Positions 55,362 to 63,861 of a stretch of 64,000 bases of DNA are shown piece after piece (within the stretch, counting starts at the first letter, position 1; each line of letters starts with the position of its first letter). Origin of the DNA: Sphingomonas sp. Leaf208 (lineage in GTDB: Bacteria > Pseudomonadota > Alphaproteobacteria > Sphingomonadales > Sphingomonadaceae); the NCBI RefSeq assembly GCF_001421415.1, contig NZ_LMKH01000001.1:124001-188000 (forward strand), in the 5' to 3' direction. A program made the translations under genes and the position numbers. The notes under the pieces are model-generated. The model did no database searches, was not told where the DNA came from, and worked only from the letters and a program-made list of their open reading frames with translations.

Positions 55362-56281
55362 TGGTTATGCTCCGGATTGAGAAGCTCGACCGCGGTCAGT
55401 GCCGCGCCGAGAAGGAGGTGCGTGACCAGCCAGAGTGCCGCGATCATCGTCAGCATCGCGGCGACGTTGGAAGCCTGCCCGACGGTGAACGCGACGAGGC
55501 CGGCAAAGACGATGTCCTTGTTCGGCAACAGCGGCAGGCGGGAGACGAGCAGGCGCAACGTCGCCAGCACCAGCCACCAGGCGAGCGGTGCCGCGGGCAG
55601 CGCGACTGCCCACAGCGCGGCGGCGAAGACCGTCGTCGCGACGATCCGCAACAGATGGATGACCGCGATCCGGCCGAGTTCATCGCGGGGCAACGTGAAG
55701 AGCCGCTTGCGCATCACGAGCGCGACGACCGACGGCAAGGCGATGCTCGCGGCCGATACGATCATCACCTTGGCATCGGTGCCGAGGTTCAGCGCGATGA
55801 GCGACTGCCAGCTGCCCGCCGCGAGAGCCAGCGTGCAGACATTGGCGACGACGGCGGACAGGATCGACACGTCCTTGATCGCGCCGAACGGAGTGCCGAC
55901 CAGCGACGCATGCCGCCGCGCCCATGCGTAGAAGTATAGCTCGCCCGAATAGCCCGCGATGATCTCGTTGCTGATCCGCTTGCGCAACAGCGCGAGGAAC
56001 CCGCGCGGCGGCAAGTTCCACAGGCGGCGGTAGATCACCCACTCGCTCGCCGGCAGCGCGAGATAGCCGGCGGCGAAAAGCAGCCAGAACAGCGGCGAGC
56101 GCGGCACCATCGCGATCACGCCGCGGACATCGAGATACCGCAGCTGCCACAATGCCGCGATCAGGATCGCCGCGGACAACAAAGGCGTCAGGCCGCGTGC
56201 GACGATCCCCTTGCGGACTCCGATCGTCTTCAGCGGAAGCTTGGGGGCGGGCAGTGCCACCGGGTTGAGGGCGTTGCTCAT
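55358..56281 (-). CDS. Flippase-like integral membrane protein (lysylphosphatidylglycerol synthase TM family)
   Basis: 307 residues from the ATG at 56281; the frame extends to 56386, but the added part is Arg/His-rich and non-coding in look. About seven to eight hydrophobic helices are interleaved with basic loops (IGVRKGIVARG, MRKRLFTL). The pattern ASEWVIYRRLWNLPPRGFLALLRKRISNEIIAGYSGELYFYAWAR fits the UPF0104/LPG-synthase transmembrane family, which moves or modifies lipid-linked molecules. It is divergent from the DUF2334-glycosyltransferase genes and coupled to DUF2141. Confidence 0.78.
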   Translation of the reverse strand: MSNALNPVALPAPKLPLKTIGVRKGIVARGLTPLLSAAILIAALWQLRYLDVRGVIAMVPRSPLFWLLFAAGYLALPASEWVIYRRLWNLPPRGFLALLRKRISNEIIAGYSGELYFYAWARRHASLVGTPFGAIKDVSILSAVVANVCTLALAAGSWQSLIALNLGTDAKVMIVSAASIALPSVVALVMRKRLFTLPRDELGRIAVIHLLRIVATTVFAAALWAVALPAAPLAWWLVLATLRLLVSRLPLLPNKDIVFAGLVAFTVGQASNVAAMLTMIAALWLVTHLLLGAALTAVELLNPEHNQ

Positions 56282-56508
56282 GCCGCCCCACGCCGTCCGG
56301 TGATCGGGATGGCGATCAGTTTTCCATGACGCAGCGATGCCGCGACGGCGGGGGTGCCGGGATGTGTCATGGGCTCTGGACGTCACCGCATCGCAGCATC
56401 CGCAGCCCGAAAAATTCCGCGCGAAAAAATAATCTGGCGGACTGCGGTTCGGATCGCGCGGTGCCGTCTCCGGGGCATGTGTGTACCAAAGCTGCCCGGA
56501 CCTGCATC

Positions 56509-57324
56509 ATGACCGCCTTGGCAAAGGCGGTGCGCCCGCCGCCACCGGACCGGCGCCTCATCGTGTCGATCCACGATGTCTCGCCGGCGTTTGCCGAGCC
56601 CATCGAGCGGCTGGCTGAGATGATCGGCGCGATCCTGGGCGGGCCGCGGTTCGCGATGCTGGTCGTCCCCGATCACTGGGGCGCGGCGCCGCTCGACCGG
56701 ACGCCGGCGTTCGCGCGCCGGTTGCGGGAATGGGCCGATGCGGGGGTCGAGATGTTCCTCCACGGCTGGTTCCACCGCGACACCAGTGCGCACCGAGGGA
56801 CGGCGGCGACGATGAAGGCGCGCTACATGACCGCAGGGGAGGGCGAGTTCCTCGGGCTCAGCGCGGACGAGGCCGAATACCGGATGCGCGCCGGACGCGA
56901 CATGGTCGAACAGGCGATCGGCGGACCCGTCGCGGGCTTCATCGCGCCGGCGTGGCTCTACGGCCCGGGCGCGATCTCGGCGCTGAAGGCATGCGATTTC
57001 GCGCTCGCGGAGGATCATTTCCGGGTCTGGCGTCCTGCCAACGACGCTGTCGTCGCGCGCGGTCCCGTCGTCACCTGGGCGAGCCGATCCCCCGCGCGCA
57101 CCGCCAGTTCGCTCGCGGTCGCCGCCGCCGCGCGCACGCTCCCGGACTGGCTGCCGACGCTGCGCGTGGCCGTGCACCCCGGCGACGTCACGAAGGAGTC
57201 GCTGATGACCAGTATCGATCGGACCATCCGGTGTCTGGCGGGCCGCCGCACGGTTGCCCGCTACGCCGATCTGTTGCCGGGCGCACCTATGTCGGAAGGG
57301 GAGGGCCGTCATGAAGATCGTTGA
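56509..57324 (+). CDS. DUF2334 polysaccharide-deacetylase-like protein
   Basis: 271 residues from the ATG at 56509; the open frame continues upstream, but that part is promoter DNA. Deacetylase-fold motifs: LIVSIHDVSP (the S-H-D-V-S family block), HGWFHRD with the metal His, and FIAPAWLYGPGAISALK. DUF2334 proteins belong to the NodB-like superfamily and are thought to deacetylate or otherwise hydrolyse an acylated sugar. Its last 14 bases overlap the start of the glycosyltransferase gene, so the two are co-translated. Confidence 0.85.
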   Translation: MTALAKAVRPPPPDRRLIVSIHDVSPAFAEPIERLAEMIGAILGGPRFAMLVVPDHWGAAPLDRTPAFARRLREWADAGVEMFLHGWFHRDTSAHRGTAATMKARYMTAGEGEFLGLSADEAEYRMRAGRDMVEQAIGGPVAGFIAPAWLYGPGAISALKACDFALAEDHFRVWRPANDAVVARGPVVTWASRSPARTASSLAVAAAARTLPDWLPTLRVAVHPGDVTKESLMTSIDRTIRCLAGRRTVARYADLLPGAPMSEGEGRHEDR

Positions 57325-58486
57325 TGTCTGCGCCTTCTACACGCCCAGCGGCGGCGGGGTCCGGACCTATGTCGACCGCAAGCTCGTCGCCTTTGCCGAC
57401 CGTGGGCATGAGATGGTGGTCGTCGCACCGGGCGAGCGCGACGGCGAGGAACGCCGTGGGCCGAACGCGCGGATACGCTGGGTTCGCTCGCCGCGGTTTC
57501 CGCTCGACCGATCCTACCGCTATTTCTCCGATCGATCGGCGCTACACCGCGTGCTCGACGAAGAGGATCCGGACCTCGTCGAAGTCTCTTCGCCGTGGCG
57601 CAGTGCGTCGATGGTCGCGGACTGGAAGAATGAACGCGGCGCCCGGGCCCGCCTCGCGCTGATCGCGCATGCCGACCCGCTGGCGGCCTATGCCTATCGC
57701 TGGTTCGGCGGCGTCGCCTCGACGCAGACGATTGACCGCGCGTTCGACTGGTATTGGCGCCATCTGCGCCGGCTCGACCAGCGCTTCGACATGGTCGTCA
57801 GCGCAAGCGACAGCCTCAGCAACCGGTTGCGTGAGGGTGGCCTGCAAAAGGTGCTGACCGACCCGATGGGCGTCGAACCCGGACAGTTCTCGCCAGCGCT
57901 GCGCGACATGACCGTGCGTCGCGATATGCTGGCGCTATGCGGCCTCCCCATAGACGCGATGCTGTTGATCGGGGTTGGACGCCACGCACCGGAAAAGCGC
58001 TGGCCGATGATTGCGCAGGCAGCGACCATGGCGGGGGCACAGGCGCCGGTAGGCCTCGTCATCGTCGGCGGCGGATCGCGGCAGCGGCCAGTGATCGAGG
58101 CGATCGACGGCAATCCGCACGTCCGCCTGCTCGAACCGACCACCGATCGCGCGGCACTTGCCCGAATGATGGCGAGCGCGGATGCCTTGATCCACGGATG
58201 CGAGGCGGAAACCTTCTGCTTCGTCGCCGCCGAGGCGATCGCGTCGGGCCTGCCGCTGATCGCACCCGATCGCGGCGGCGCCGCCGACCTCGCGCGCAAA
58301 TCCGGTGGCGTCTTGTATCGGTCCAGCGACGCGCTGGCGGCGTCCGAGGCGATCCTTTCGGTCGCCCGCACCAGTCGTATGCCACGGGCGGCGGCGCCGG
58401 TGCGCACGATGGACGATCACTTTGACGCGCTGCTGACACTGTACGCGAACGAGAATCTGGTGAGGAGAGAAGGATCATGTCGATGA
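57311..58486 (+). CDS. GT4-type (group 1) glycosyltransferase
   Basis: 391 residues from the ATG at 57311, six bases after GGGGAGGG. GT-B fold: the N-terminal acceptor domain begins KIVDVCAFYTPSGGGVRTYVDRK, and the C-terminal donor domain has GVGRHAPEKRW and the E-x7-E motif in CEAETFCFVAAEAIASG. It is cytoplasmic and transfers a sugar from a nucleotide donor. It sits in a coupled set with the DUF2334 protein upstream and a small membrane protein downstream (10-base overlap), suggesting synthesis of a membrane-linked glycan or glycolipid. Confidence 0.9.
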   Translation: MKIVDVCAFYTPSGGGVRTYVDRKLVAFADRGHEMVVVAPGERDGEERRGPNARIRWVRSPRFPLDRSYRYFSDRSALHRVLDEEDPDLVEVSSPWRSASMVADWKNERGARARLALIAHADPLAAYAYRWFGGVASTQTIDRAFDWYWRHLRRLDQRFDMVVSASDSLSNRLREGGLQKVLTDPMGVEPGQFSPALRDMTVRRDMLALCGLPIDAMLLIGVGRHAPEKRWPMIAQAATMAGAQAPVGLVIVGGGSRQRPVIEAIDGNPHVRLLEPTTDRAALARMMASADALIHGCEAETFCFVAAEAIASGLPLIAPDRGGAADLARKSGGVLYRSSDALAASEAILSVARTSRMPRAAAPVRTMDDHFDALLTLYANENLVRREGSCR

Positions 58487-58749
58487 CCGCGACCCATTTC
58501 GTCCTGCAACCGATACACGTTCCGGATCACGACCCAGCCTGGGAAGTCGAGCCGCCCGAGGCTGCGGTGCCGCTCTGCGATTTTCGCGGCGACGGACGCC
58601 TGATCGATGCCTTCGTACACCAGCGCTCCGCCTGGACTTGTCCGCTGTTCTACCTTGCCATTCCGGCCTATGCGGTCCTAACCCTTGCCGCCGCGGCGAT
58701 CCGATTTTTCGGCCGTACCGGGATCCTGCCCAATCACTCGGCATCCTGA
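58477..58749 (+). CDS. Small single-span membrane protein of the glycosyltransferase operon
   Basis: 90 residues with an excellent ribosome site (GAGGAGAGAAGGATC-ATG) inside the end of the glycosyltransferase gene. The first ~60 residues are polar and acidic; one hydrophobic helix follows (CPLFYLAIPAYAVLTLAAAAIRFF), then a short basic tail. I do not recognise a family. Overlap with the glycosyltransferase indicates a joint function, perhaps anchoring it to the membrane. Its stop codon is the first unit of a triple 8-base repeat. Confidence 0.75.
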   Translation: MSMTATHFVLQPIHVPDHDPAWEVEPPEAAVPLCDFRGDGRLIDAFVHQRSAWTCPLFYLAIPAYAVLTLAAAAIRFFGRTGILPNHSAS

Positions 58750-58770
58750 TCCGCTGATCCGCTGATCCGA
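58747..58770. repeat. Three tandem 8-base units at the operon end
   Basis: TGATCCGC, TGATCCGC, TGATCCGA. The first TGA is the stop codon of the small membrane protein. Such short repeats can change copy number by slippage; here only untranslated length would change. Confidence 0.8.
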
Positions 58771-58852
58771 CGCCGACGGTCTTATTTTTCAGGGCGACAT
58801 CCCGAACGGGCAGGAGCAAGACGCTCTCTCAGCGACGATGAGCCTCGGAGGA

Positions 58853-59412
58853 ATGCCGTAGCCGACCCCGATACAATACCTTCCGCGGGCCAGTCCGAAG
58901 GTCTGTCCGCCGTACTCGCTGCCAACCGTGGCCGGCTTGTCCGGTTCTTTGCGGCGCGGACGGGCAGTGTCGCGGAAGCCGAGGACGTCGTGCAGGAAAT
59001 CTGGCTCCACACGGCGCAGCCGTCGCTGGGACAGGCAACGGGACCGATTGCCAATCCGCTAGCGTATCTGCACCGCGTCGGCATGAACATCGTGCTCGAC
59101 CGTGTCCGTGCGAATGGCCGTCGTCAGCGTCGCGACATTGGCTATGTCGACGCGACGACGTCGATCGTCGGTGTGGAGGCGGTCGACGATGCGCCCTCCG
59201 CATTCGACGCGGTCGCCAGCCGCCAGCGGTTCGATCGGCTGGCCGCTGCGCTGTCCGGCCCCCCCGAGGGAGCGATGCGCGTATTCCGCCGACATCGTGT
59301 CGACGGCGTGTCCCATGCCGACATCGCCGCCGAACTCGGTATTTCGCGTAGTGCTGTCGAAAAACACATCGCCGTCGCCCTACGACATCTGAGAAAGGCG
59401 TTGGATGAATGA
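58853..59412 (+). pseudogene. FecI-like ECF sigma factor with disrupted start codon region
   Basis: The frame encoding region 2 (LAANRGRLVRFFAARTGSVAEAEDVVQEIW) and region 4 (VDGVSHADIAAELGISRSAVEKHIAVALRHLRK) is complete, ~185 codons, but from 58750 to 58989 it holds no ATG, GTG or TTG. A GGAGGA followed by ATGCCGTAG occurs at 58847-58861, one frame off. Adding one base (ATGGCCGTAGCC) would restore a normal start. Either one base was lost here, in the genome or in the sequence, or an unusual start codon is used. A GTG at 58990 would leave 140 residues without most of region 2. The FecR and receptor genes that follow are intact. Confidence 0.75.
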
Positions 59413-59552
59413 TTTAGGGGGAGGGGTGCGGTTCGATCCGCGCCGCGGCGTCTATCAAGCGGTCCGATATTCATCGGGAGAGGTTTGCCGGATGGGCGCG
59501 GGTTGCGTCGATCCTGACGCAGGCGGGGGGCATCCGTCGGAAAGGGGGACGC

Positions 59553-60551
59553 ATGACTGACACGCACGCTGCGACGGATAGCGCGGTCGAAGCCGCTGCG
59601 ACGTGGCATTCGCGGCTCGACGCGCCGGATATGGACTGGGACCGGTTCGGCGAGTGGCTGGCGGCCGACCCGGCCCATCGCAATGCCTATGATTCGGTCG
59701 CGAGTCTCGATGCTGAGTTCGTCGCTGCCGCGCCGGCGATCGCCGCGCGCCTGCCGGCGAATGACGACAATGCGGACATTGCCGACCAAGACGTCATACC
59801 CTTTGCAGCATCGCGCGGTCGCCGGTGGCAGTGGGCGGCGCTCGGTTCCAGTGGAGCGCTTGCCGCGGGGTTGGCGTTCATGCTGGTCGCGCCGTCGGGC
59901 GACGACGCGGCACAGGCCTATGAAACGGGTCGCAGCGAAACCCGGTCGGTGACGCTTGCCGATGGCAGTCGCATGCAGATCGATCGCGGCTCTCGCGTGT
60001 CCGTCAGTGGCGGCGGCAGTCCGGTGATCGAGATCGCCCAGGGCGCGGCGAACTTTACCGTCCGGCACGATCCTTCGCGCGTCCTGATGGTGCGAGCGGG
60101 CGGATACGAAGTACGCGACCTCGGCACGACGTTCGATGTCGTGAGCGCGCGTGGACGGGTCGCCGTCACCGTCGCCGAGGGTATGGTCAGCGTCACGCCC
60201 GTCGGTGGCACGCCGTCCGACGCAACGATGCTGCACGCAGGCCAGAGCCTGGATATCACGGCGGACAAACGGATTGCCGAACAGCGGAAGGTCGATCCTG
60301 CACGCGTGTCCGACTGGACCGACGGCCGCCTCGACTATGACGGCGCACCATTGCCACTGGTTGCGGCGGATATCGCGCGGTATGCGGACAGCCCGTTGAC
60401 CGTCGACCCTTCGGCGGCGAACCTGCGCTTTTCCGGGGTATTGACGATTGGTGACGGATCGCGGCTCGTCGATCAGCTACAGGCAGTGTTGCCGATACGC
60501 GTTCGTCGGGTTGCTGGCGTCGTGCATCTGGGTGCCGCCGGCGGACGCTGA
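59553..60551 (+). CDS. FecR-like anti-sigma factor
   Basis: 332 residues with a GGGGGA site. The N-terminal DUF4880 domain (AATWHSRLDAPDMDWDRFGEWLAADPAHRNAYD) is cytoplasmic and should bind the sigma factor. One membrane helix lies at ~92-112 (WQWAALGSSGALAAGLAFMLV). The periplasmic FecR domain starts TRSVTLADGSRMQIDRGSRVSV and ends with a secretin-like domain (PLPLVAADIARYADSPLTVD). It relays the signal from the STN domain of the downstream receptor. Its last ~100 bases also encode the start of that receptor in another frame. Confidence 0.92.
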   Translation: MTDTHAATDSAVEAAATWHSRLDAPDMDWDRFGEWLAADPAHRNAYDSVASLDAEFVAAAPAIAARLPANDDNADIADQDVIPFAASRGRRWQWAALGSSGALAAGLAFMLVAPSGDDAAQAYETGRSETRSVTLADGSRMQIDRGSRVSVSGGGSPVIEIAQGAANFTVRHDPSRVLMVRAGGYEVRDLGTTFDVVSARGRVAVTVAEGMVSVTPVGGTPSDATMLHAGQSLDITADKRIAEQRKVDPARVSDWTDGRLDYDGAPLPLVAADIARYADSPLTVDPSAANLRFSGVLTIGDGSRLVDQLQAVLPIRVRRVAGVVHLGAAGGR

Positions 60552-62814
60552 ACCGGCTCCACCGTCCAGGCGTTCGATCACGATCCCTGCGGGACCTTTA
60601 CGGTCTGCGCTCGAGTCGCTTGCAAGCCAGACAGGAATCTCGATCGGGATGGCGGGCGGATTGCCGGATCTCGTCGTCAAGCGGGTCGACCATTCAACCA
60701 ACGTAGCGCAGGCCGTGCGCCGCATGTTGGCCGGCAGCCGGCTGCGCGCGGTGCAGGTCGATGCGACCACATGGCGGATCGAAGCTATTCCGGCAAAACG
60801 ACTGCGCGAGCCGGCGCGGCGCGATGACGCCGCGGGGGCGCTGGTGACCGGCGATATCGTCGTCATCGCCAGCAAGCGCGACGAACGGCTGTCCGATCTT
60901 CCCGCCTCGATCAGTATCGTCGGTGCACCTACTTTGGGACGGCTGGCGGGACGGCGTGGACTGACGGACGTCACGGCGACGACCGACGGGGCATTTTCCA
61001 CGAACCTGGGCCCGGGCCGTGACCGGATATTTCTCCGCGGGGTTGCCGACAGCGCATTCAACGGCACCAGCCAGTCGCTCGTAAGCCTGTATCTGGACGA
61101 TGCGCGGATCGGCTATTCGTCGCCCGATCCCGACCTGCGGCTCGTCGATGTGGACCGGATCGAGATCTTGCGCGGACCGCAGGGTACACTCTACGGCACC
61201 GGTGCACTCGGCGGGGTCGTTCGTGTCGTAACCGCCGCGCCGGACCTGGATCGGCTCGCGGGCGGCGTCGCGGTCGAGGGGACGGGGATCAACAACGGTG
61301 CGGTCGGTGGCGCGGTCGAGGGGATGCTCAACCTGCCGATCGTCACCGGCACGGTCGCGCTACGAACATCAGCTTGGGCCGAGACGATGCCCGGCTGGAT
61401 CGATGATACCGGGCGCGATCGGCGCGACGTAAACCGCACGCGGCGGGTCGGTGGCCGTGCCGCGCTGCGCTGGTCGATCGGCGGGGGGTGGTCGGCGACC
61501 CTGAGCGGGGTCGCCCAACGCATCGACGCGCGCGACAGCCAATATGCGACCAGTGGCCTGTCGCGCGCCACGCGGATCGCCGAGCCGCAGGACAACGACT
61601 TCACATCCGGGGCGCTGACTGTGCGGGGGCCGATCGGCAAGCTCGAGGCGCAGGCTACGACGGCCTATGTCGACCAGGAGTTCGGCAGCACCTATGATGC
61701 GAGCATCCTGGCATCGTCGCTCGGCGTGGCATCACCGGTCGCGTATATCGAGGATCGCTCCGCGCGGCTGCTGTCGCAGGAGGTCCGGCTGAGTGACCCG
61801 ACCGCGCGCCATCCCTGGATCATCGGTGCGACCATCCTGCATTCGACCAGTCTTCTGAAGGGGCGCTTCACGTCGGTCGGCGACGACACCATCGACGCGC
61901 GACGCGACGAGGAGGACGTCACGGACCTCGCCGTGTTCACCGAGGGTACGCAGCGCCTCTCGAACGCGCTCGATTTCAAGCTTGGGCTGCGGGCGTTCTC
62001 GACGTCGAGCCATCTCGAACAACAGGCACCCGGCCGCGTTCGCGCCAACCGTATCGGCATTACCCCCAGCGGAACGCTCAGCTGGCATCGCGACGATCTC
62101 GGCCTGGTCTGGCTTCGCTATGCCAGCGCCGTGCGTCCCGCGGGGATCAGCCGAACCGCCGATCCGACCAATCTCCGGATTCCTGGCGACGAACTTCAGA
62201 GCCTTGAACTCGGCTGGCGCATACATGCTGCTGGCGATCGGCTGGCCTTGCACGGCGCGGTGTTTGGTTCGGCGTGGCAGCATTTGCGCAGCGATACGGT
62301 CGGCCCCGACGGACTTCTCGGTACGGTCGATGCGGGCAATGCAGTAAACTACGGCGTCGAACTCGGCGGTGTCCTGAACCTGTCCCCGATCACGATCGAT
62401 TTCGGGACCACGCTGCAACGCGCCCGCCTGACGTCGCCGTCGTCGAACACCGGCCTCGATCGCGACGATCGGCGCCTGCCGGTCGTTCCCGACATCTCGT
62501 CTCGACTGACGGCATCGCGAACCCTCGTCGCGTTCGGCTCGCCCGCGTCGGTTTACGGTGTCGCGCGCTATACCGGTCGCACGCGACTTAGCTTCGATCC
62601 CTTGCTGGATCGCCCGGCGGGGAACTACGCGACGATCGACGCCGGCGCGACGATCGACCGCGGGCCGTGGCACTGGTCGATCGCCGTCGACAACTTGCTC
62701 GACAGCCGCGGCAACAGTTTCGGCTTCGGCAATCCGTTCACGCTGGCCACGAGCACGCAGACCGTTCCCATCCGACCGAGGACCATAACCCTGCGCGCCA
62801 CGATCGGGCTGTAA
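60451..62814 (+). CDS. TonB-dependent transducer receptor with STN domain (FecA-like)
   Basis: 787 residues counted from the GTG at 60451; a TTG at 60448 adds one residue. The start lies inside fecR, and the signal peptide (YRQCCRYAFVGLLASCIWVPPADAE) is encoded in the overlap. The STN signalling domain follows (SITIPAGPLRSALESLASQTGISIGM, to ~110), then a TonB-box-like GDIVVIASKRDERLSDLPASISIV, plug blocks RIFLRGV and IEILRGPQGTLYGTGALGGVVRVV, and a barrel ending TLRATIGL. With FecR and the sigma factor it forms a cell-surface signalling set that usually senses ferric siderophores or other ligands. Confidence 0.9.
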   Translation: MTDRGSSISYRQCCRYAFVGLLASCIWVPPADAEPAPPSRRSITIPAGPLRSALESLASQTGISIGMAGGLPDLVVKRVDHSTNVAQAVRRMLAGSRLRAVQVDATTWRIEAIPAKRLREPARRDDAAGALVTGDIVVIASKRDERLSDLPASISIVGAPTLGRLAGRRGLTDVTATTDGAFSTNLGPGRDRIFLRGVADSAFNGTSQSLVSLYLDDARIGYSSPDPDLRLVDVDRIEILRGPQGTLYGTGALGGVVRVVTAAPDLDRLAGGVAVEGTGINNGAVGGAVEGMLNLPIVTGTVALRTSAWAETMPGWIDDTGRDRRDVNRTRRVGGRAALRWSIGGGWSATLSGVAQRIDARDSQYATSGLSRATRIAEPQDNDFTSGALTVRGPIGKLEAQATTAYVDQEFGSTYDASILASSLGVASPVAYIEDRSARLLSQEVRLSDPTARHPWIIGATILHSTSLLKGRFTSVGDDTIDARRDEEDVTDLAVFTEGTQRLSNALDFKLGLRAFSTSSHLEQQAPGRVRANRIGITPSGTLSWHRDDLGLVWLRYASAVRPAGISRTADPTNLRIPGDELQSLELGWRIHAAGDRLALHGAVFGSAWQHLRSDTVGPDGLLGTVDAGNAVNYGVELGGVLNLSPITIDFGTTLQRARLTSPSSNTGLDRDDRRLPVVPDISSRLTASRTLVAFGSPASVYGVARYTGRTRLSFDPLLDRPAGNYATIDAGATIDRGPWHWSIAVDNLLDSRGNSFGFGNPFTLATSTQTVPIRPRTITLRATIGL

Positions 62815-62929
62815 AGTCCCGAACGCACGACCAACCACCGCAATTGCCGACCGAATCGCAGCTTGGATTTCGGATTCCGACGTAAACTTTTCGCGCAGCA
62901 GATCGCTGCTTGTAAAAAAGGACGTCGCA

Positions 62930-63853
62930 ATGACCTTCGAATATTCCCCCTCCATACCCTCCGAAAGGCACCAAGAGCTTCACGAGGCCTCAATTCATTC
63001 CTTAAGCGCGGTGCCCAGCCGGCGCCCGTTCGAGTTCGTCGACCTGGAAACGCATTTCGACAGCGAACTCGAAACCCTCTGGACCTACATGCGCCAACGC
63101 AGCCGGCCGAGCTTCAACCCGAGTCTGCTCGCCGAGTTCACCCAGTGGCAGAACGACATCGCAGCCGCACGGTCGTCGGCTACCATGCCGATCCGGTATG
63201 TCGTCCTCGGATCTCGTTTTCCCGGCGTGTTTTCCCTGGGCGGTGACCTCGATCTCTTCTCGGCGCACATCCGCAACGGCGATCGGGAGGCGCTCGTCCG
63301 CTACGGCCGTGCATGTGTCCATATCCTGCATCGCAACATGCTGAGCCTCGATCAACCGATCATCACGATCGGGTTGGTGGAAGGCGATGCGCTGGGGGGT
63401 GGGTTCGAGGCGCTGTTGTCGTTCAACGTCGTGGTCGCCGAACGCGGCACCCATTTCGGCCTGCCCGAAACCAATTTCGGTCTCTTTCCAGGCATGGGGG
63501 CGCATTGCTTCCTGTCCCGGCGCCTGGGCGCGGCGCGGGCGGAACAGATGATCCTGAGCGGCCGGTCGTACACCGCCGAAGAGCTGTACGATCTCGGCAT
63601 CGTCCACGCGCTCGCCGATCCCGGCATGGGCCGTGCCGAAGTCGAGCGCTACATTCGTCAAAATCGTCGACGGCATAGCGGCCACTGCGCGATCTACGAG
63701 GCTTCTCGGTCGGTCAATCCGCTGCCGCTCGTCGAGCTGCAGGCGGTCGTGGATCTATGGGCGGATGCCGCGCTCAGGCTTAGCGAGGCGGACCTCAAGC
63801 TGATGCGCCGCCTGGTTGGTGCGCAGACGCGGCTGTTGGACAAGGCAGCGTAG
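62930..63853 (+). CDS. rpfF: RpfF-like DSF-family signal synthase (crotonase fold)
   Basis: 307 residues with an AAAAAAGGA site. Crotonase-fold oxyanion blocks FSLGGDLDLF and VEGDALGGGFEALLSFN are followed by HFGLPETNFGLFPGMGAHCFLSRR. E160 and E180 are spaced exactly as the catalytic pair E141/E161 of Xanthomonas RpfF, and GGDL, GLPE, LFPGMGA and the C-terminal MRRLVGAQTR agree with that enzyme. It should make cis-2-unsaturated fatty-acid signals from acyl carrier protein thioesters. The N-terminal ~35 residues are an extension. It faces the 3' end of an EAL-domain gene. Confidence 0.88.
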   Translation: MTFEYSPSIPSERHQELHEASIHSLSAVPSRRPFEFVDLETHFDSELETLWTYMRQRSRPSFNPSLLAEFTQWQNDIAAARSSATMPIRYVVLGSRFPGVFSLGGDLDLFSAHIRNGDREALVRYGRACVHILHRNMLSLDQPIITIGLVEGDALGGGFEALLSFNVVVAERGTHFGLPETNFGLFPGMGAHCFLSRRLGAARAEQMILSGRSYTAEELYDLGIVHALADPGMGRAEVERYIRQNRRRHSGHCAIYEASRSVNPLPLVELQAVVDLWADAALRLSEADLKLMRRLVGAQTRLLDKAA

Positions 63854-63861
63854 CGTCCCGC

